Assembly: GCA_013398275.1 (NCBI GenBank)
Contig: VZSE01002352.1
Location: 299,075 to 363,074, forward strand
Direction: 5' to 3'
From: Promerops cafer
Taxonomy: Eukaryota; Chordata; Aves; Passeriformes; Nectariniidae
DNA length: 64,000 nt
Shown: positions 60,971 through 64,000 of the stretch, piece by piece
Position numbering within the stretch: position 1 is the stretch's first letter
Layout: every line of letters begins with the position of its first letter
The notes under the pieces: generated by a model
Database searches by the model: none
Told to the model about the DNA's origin: nothing
What the model saw: the letters and a program-made list of their open reading frames with translations, nothing else
Position numbers and translations under genes: made by a program

Positions 60971-61695
60971 TGTTATGATTTCTTTATAAAGTTGGATCAG
61001 ACTGATAGAAATGTTTTAATTCTGAAATGTAGTAATGATACATCATAAATCAGAACAGCCTTTGCATTTTTTAAACTTATATCAATCTACCATGACAACA
61101 AGTCTTAGTCCCTGCCAAAAATACTGCAAGGCTGCATTTGAGTAGCTGAAAGTTACTGAGTTGTACTGAAAAAATCTGGGGGAGGATGAGATGAGTGGAA
61201 GATACAGACACACACACACACAAAAGTTATAATCTTTTTGCTTTTAGCTCTTTAAGTGAAAATGGAGTAACTTCTATAGCTGAGCTGAAGGCATGACTAG
61301 CATGAAAAAAGGTTTAGGTTTGATTTTAAACTCAAGCTGAGAAATAACCCGAAGTTCAGAGTAGGTGTATTGATTGACCTGTGTGTAGTGATAACTAGGT
61401 GTCATAGGACAGGTTGGTTTTGTGTTTTTATTATTTTTTATTGTTTTCTTCCATATCCTCCAGCTGTTCCAAAGCCCCTCCACAAATGCATGAGTAGGGA
61501 CTTGAGCTTGTCTGAGTATTTTGTGGTTCAGGAGGGGAAAAAATCAGTAGCATCATTGCTTGTATATGCAAGTGGGCCTATGAGTAAGTGGGCACTAGAA
61601 AACCCCTGATTCTAGTTGTCAGAAGATGGATTAATCTCCATGTGCAAGTCTGTTGGTAAACCTTGTTGATTCAGTACCAAGGTAAGGGTCAGGTG
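60971..61695. other. Intergenic downstream of EURL
   Basis: No gene recognised. A short (CA)n repeat lies at 61207-61222. Confidence 0.55.
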
Positions 61696-62008
61696 AGAGA
61701 AGTATCTTTGAGAAGGACCTGAGAGTCCTGGTGGAGAACAGACTATCCCTGAGCCAGCAGTGTCCTTGAGCCAAGGAGGCCAATGGGGATCCAGGGATGC
61801 ATTAGGGAGAGCACTGCCAGCAGGTCAGGGAGTGATCCTGCCCCTCTGCTCAGCCCTGGTGAGGCACATCTGGAGTGCTGTGTCCAGTCCTGGGCTCCTC
61901 AGAACAAGAGGGACATGGAGCTCCTGGAGCAGCTCCAGTGGAGGGTGACAGAGGTGATGAAGGGATGGAGCATCTCTCTTAGGAAAGCCTGAGGGAGCTG
62001 GGGCCATC
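61696..62008 (+). mobile_element. CR1 LINE fragment (ORF2 late part)
   Basis: Sense CR1 ORF2 remnants in order: KDLRVLVE-like GACCTGAGAGTCCTGGTGG (61717-61735), GIQGCIRESTASRSGSDPAP (61786-61845), LLSPGEAHLECCVQSWAPQN and RDMELLEQLQW. It breaks off at 62008 where an antisense CR1 piece begins. Confidence 0.92.
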
Positions 62009-62265
62009 CTAAACCTCCCCTGGCACAACCTGAGGCCATTTTCTCATCACTTGTTACATGGAAGAAGAGCCCAACCCCCACCTGGGTCCACCCTCCTGTC
62101 AGGGTCTTGTAGAGAGCAAGAAGATCCCCCCAAGGCCTCCTTTTGTCCATGCTGAGCACCCCCAGCTCCCTCAGCCATTCCTCACCAGCCTTGTGCTCTT
62201 TTACCCTTCTCTGGACACGCTCCAGCCCTTCAATGTCTGTCTTATAGTAAGGGGCCTGAAAAATT
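62009..62265 (-). mobile_element. CR1 LINE fragment, antisense
   Basis: Antisense CR1 ORF2 region: the minus frame reads LERVQRRVKEHKAGEEWLRE then MDKRRPWGDL. It lies back to back with the sense piece to its left and is followed by unrelated sequence at about 62265-62345. Confidence 0.9.
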
Positions 62266-62344
62266 CCTCTTTTTCCCTTAGCCAAAACAATTTAATCCAG
62301 ATGCCTGTTGAAAATCGCAGTCAGACTGGACTCTCAGCATTGCA

Positions 62345-62820
62345 CCAGCACAGCCTGGGGGCCGACTTGCTGGAGCAGCTCTATGGAGAAGGCCCTCGGG
62401 GTCCTGGTGGAGAACAAACTCTCCCTGAGCCAGCAGTGCCCTGTGGGCCGAGAAGGCCAATGGGATCCTGGGATGCATTGGGAATAGCACTGCCAGCAAG
62501 TCAAAGGAGGTGGTCCTGCCCCTCTACTCAGCCCTGGTGAGGCACCTCTGGAGTGCTGTGTCCAGTTCTGAGGTCATCAGGACAAGAGAGACATGGAGAT
62601 CCTGGAGCAGGTCCTGTGGAGGCTGCAGAGATGATGAAGGGATGGAGCATCTCTTATGAGGAAAGGCTGAGGGAGCTGGGGCTGTTCAGCCTCAAGAAGA
62701 GATGACTGAGAGGGGACCTCATCAATGTCTGTCAGTGCCTGCAGGGAGGGTTCAGAGCAGGGACCAGGCTCTGCTCAGTGGTGCCCAGCAATGGGACAAG
62801 TGGCCACAGGAGAACCTGCC
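62345..62820 (+). mobile_element. CR1 LINE fragment (ORF2 late part)
   Basis: Repeats the same CR1 segment as 61696-62008 (GGTGGAGAACAAACTCTCCC, then the GCATTGGGAATAGCACTGCC stretch) and runs farther, through GATGGAGCATCTCTTATGAG to the GGGACCAGGCTCTGCTCAG region. It ends abruptly about 90 bp before the NUMA1-like exon, with no CR1 tail. Confidence 0.92.
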
Positions 62821-62907
62821 CCAGAGATGGGGGAAGCAGAGTGGGTCTGGCTGCATGGGGCCTGGGCTGGCTCAGGATAATCCAGCTCTGTGTGTGTCTC
62901 CCTGCAG

Positions 62908-63514
62908 CCTGCCAAGCACTCCGTCTTCGCCCATGGGGGACATCATGCAGACCCCCCAGTTTCAGCTGCGGCGGCTGAAGGGGCAGCTGGCTTTTGAGAG
63001 AGAACCAGGAAGAGCTGGAGGTGGAGCTGGCAGAGGAGGCCAAGCTCGTCATGGCGAAGGGTCAGTCACTAGCAGGACGTCCTGGGGTGCAGGGAGGGGT
63101 CTGTGGGGCAGAGATCTCCCCTTTTTTCTCTGACTTTTTTGTTGTGACCCCATCACAACTCTGCTCATGCACGGTCCATCTTGCCAGGCTGCAAGTGAGA
63201 CTCCAGGTTCCTTCTTCATCTTGTATTCCCTTATATATCCTGGGCAACAAAAGCCATGACTGAAGCGACACCTATGCTGAGCAGCAGCACTGGTCGCCTG
63301 GCTCTTTGATCTCCTGCTGCAGAGGGTTTCTGCGCAGAAATGCCATTGTGGGGGCTTCAGGTGACATGAAAAGTTGGTAATGGGCCCCCTTCCCCAGATG
63401 CTCAGATCACCACAATGCAGCAGCGGATTGATTGCTTGGTAAAGCTCAATGAGAAGCAAGCTGAAGGCAGCTGGAGCCCAGAGAAATGGAGGAGCTGAGG
63501 GAGAAGAATGAGAG
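62908..63514 (+). pseudogene. NUMA1: NUMA1-like unprocessed pseudogene fragment (two exons)
   Basis: Exon-like block 1 (62908-63060) follows CCCTGCAG and reads SPMGDIMQTPQFQLRRLKGQ (62927-62986), then after a frameshift RENQEELEVELAEEAKLVMA (62997-63056). Block 2 (63398-63514) follows CTTCCCCAG and reads AQITTMQQRIDCLVKLNEKQ, then after a second frameshift MEELREKNE, before a GTAATC donor. The order and content match a coiled-coil segment of NuMA, the spindle-pole protein that tethers dynein and organises mitotic microtubules. The donor GTCAGT at 63061 and matching phase (G|AT) show a true intron is retained, so this is a genomic duplicate, not a retrocopy. A frameshift in each block and the absence of the rest of the large gene argue against function. 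Identified from memory of the human protein. Confidence 0.75.
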
Positions 63515-64000
63515 GTAATCTTCCAGGAACGTCCACTCCTTCCTCCTAGGTTTGACCTTGTCATTCCCACATCCCCAGACTCTGTGTTGTCTATCTCTTC
63601 CCCAGCAGTGACTCTGGGAACCCCCCACCCCACACGGCCCCTGGGCTATGGCAGGTGGGGTTCACCTGGCTCAGGTGAGCCCCCTGCTATGCCAGGGTGG
63701 GCTCTCTGTGGTGCCCAGTCTGGGGTGGGGCACAGTAGGTCCTCAGGGTTTCATGCAGGTTGATGCTGGCTGCAGACTCCTGCCTGCAGGATTGGCCATT
63801 CCAAATGTACTGCCTGATTTCAGCCACACTTGCTGCCTTTGTGGCTGGGGGAGCTTAAGCTGGGAAAAAGCAAAATAATTGAGCAAAGAGGTGCCTGGCA
63901 GAGCTGAGGCTGTTCTGGGTTACACTGGGTTGCACAGAGAGCCCTCCTAGCAGGTGAGAGAAGGGTGAGATTTGCCTCATCCTGTGGGGTTAATGGTGCT
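63515..64000. other. Flank of NUMA1-like fragment, possible decayed third exon
   Basis: After an acceptor-like GATTTCAG ending at 63823 a short stretch (S-T--L spacing, then WEKAK and a stop at about 63877) might be the next NuMA exon in decayed form. The match is weak. Otherwise nothing recognised. Confidence 0.25.

Noticed and set aside
62908..63514. NUMA1-like sequence as a processed retrocopy
   Set aside because: A ~340-bp intron with GT/AG borders is retained between the two blocks, and no poly-A tail is visible.

Overview
The window looks like a 64 kb piece of a bird nuclear genome, most likely a passerine. The evidence is many truncated CR1 LINE copies (several ending in the typical ATTCTATG-type 3' tail), solo LTRs of avian endogenous-retrovirus type, and one spliced gene whose predicted protein I recognise as the vertebrate EURL protein (human C21orf91). 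There is no sign of bacterial gene organisation. Almost all short open reading frames here are chance frames in AT-rich non-coding DNA or lie inside CR1 copies.

Layout. 1-41.7 kb is a gene-poor intergenic stretch upstream of the EURL gene. It holds CR1 fragments (2.0, 19.2, 20.0, 20.9, 23.8, 30-31.8, 40.4 and 41.4 kb), an LTR near 12.4-12.9 kb, two related LTRs at 17.3 and 35.8 kb, microsatellites, two sequence gaps inside poly-T runs, and an isolated CpG-rich patch at 16.4 kb. At 31.5-35.1 kb an 1811-bp block occurs twice in tandem, separated by a single N. This is probably an uncollapsed contig overlap and not real biology.

41.7-61.0 kb is the EURL/C21orf91 gene on the + strand: a CpG-rich promoter interrupted by a 316-bp gap, four coding exons with consensus GT/AG borders and matching phase (42503-42626, 55105-55620, 58819-58881, 59932-60092), and a 3' UTR with several AATAAA signals. 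The spliced reading frame is 287 codons plus a stop. Intron 1 (12.5 kb) carries an antisense solo LTR close to exon 3. The last intron carries an antisense CR1 fragment.

61.7-64.0 kb is a cluster of CR1 fragments in alternating orientation, followed by a broken piece of a NUMA1-like gene (nuclear mitotic apparatus protein). Two recognisable exons flank a retained intron, and each exon carries a frameshift, so this is an unprocessed pseudogene fragment. It is the least expected item in the window. There is no multigene pathway here: the one intact gene is EURL, and everything else is non-coding, repetitive or decayed.
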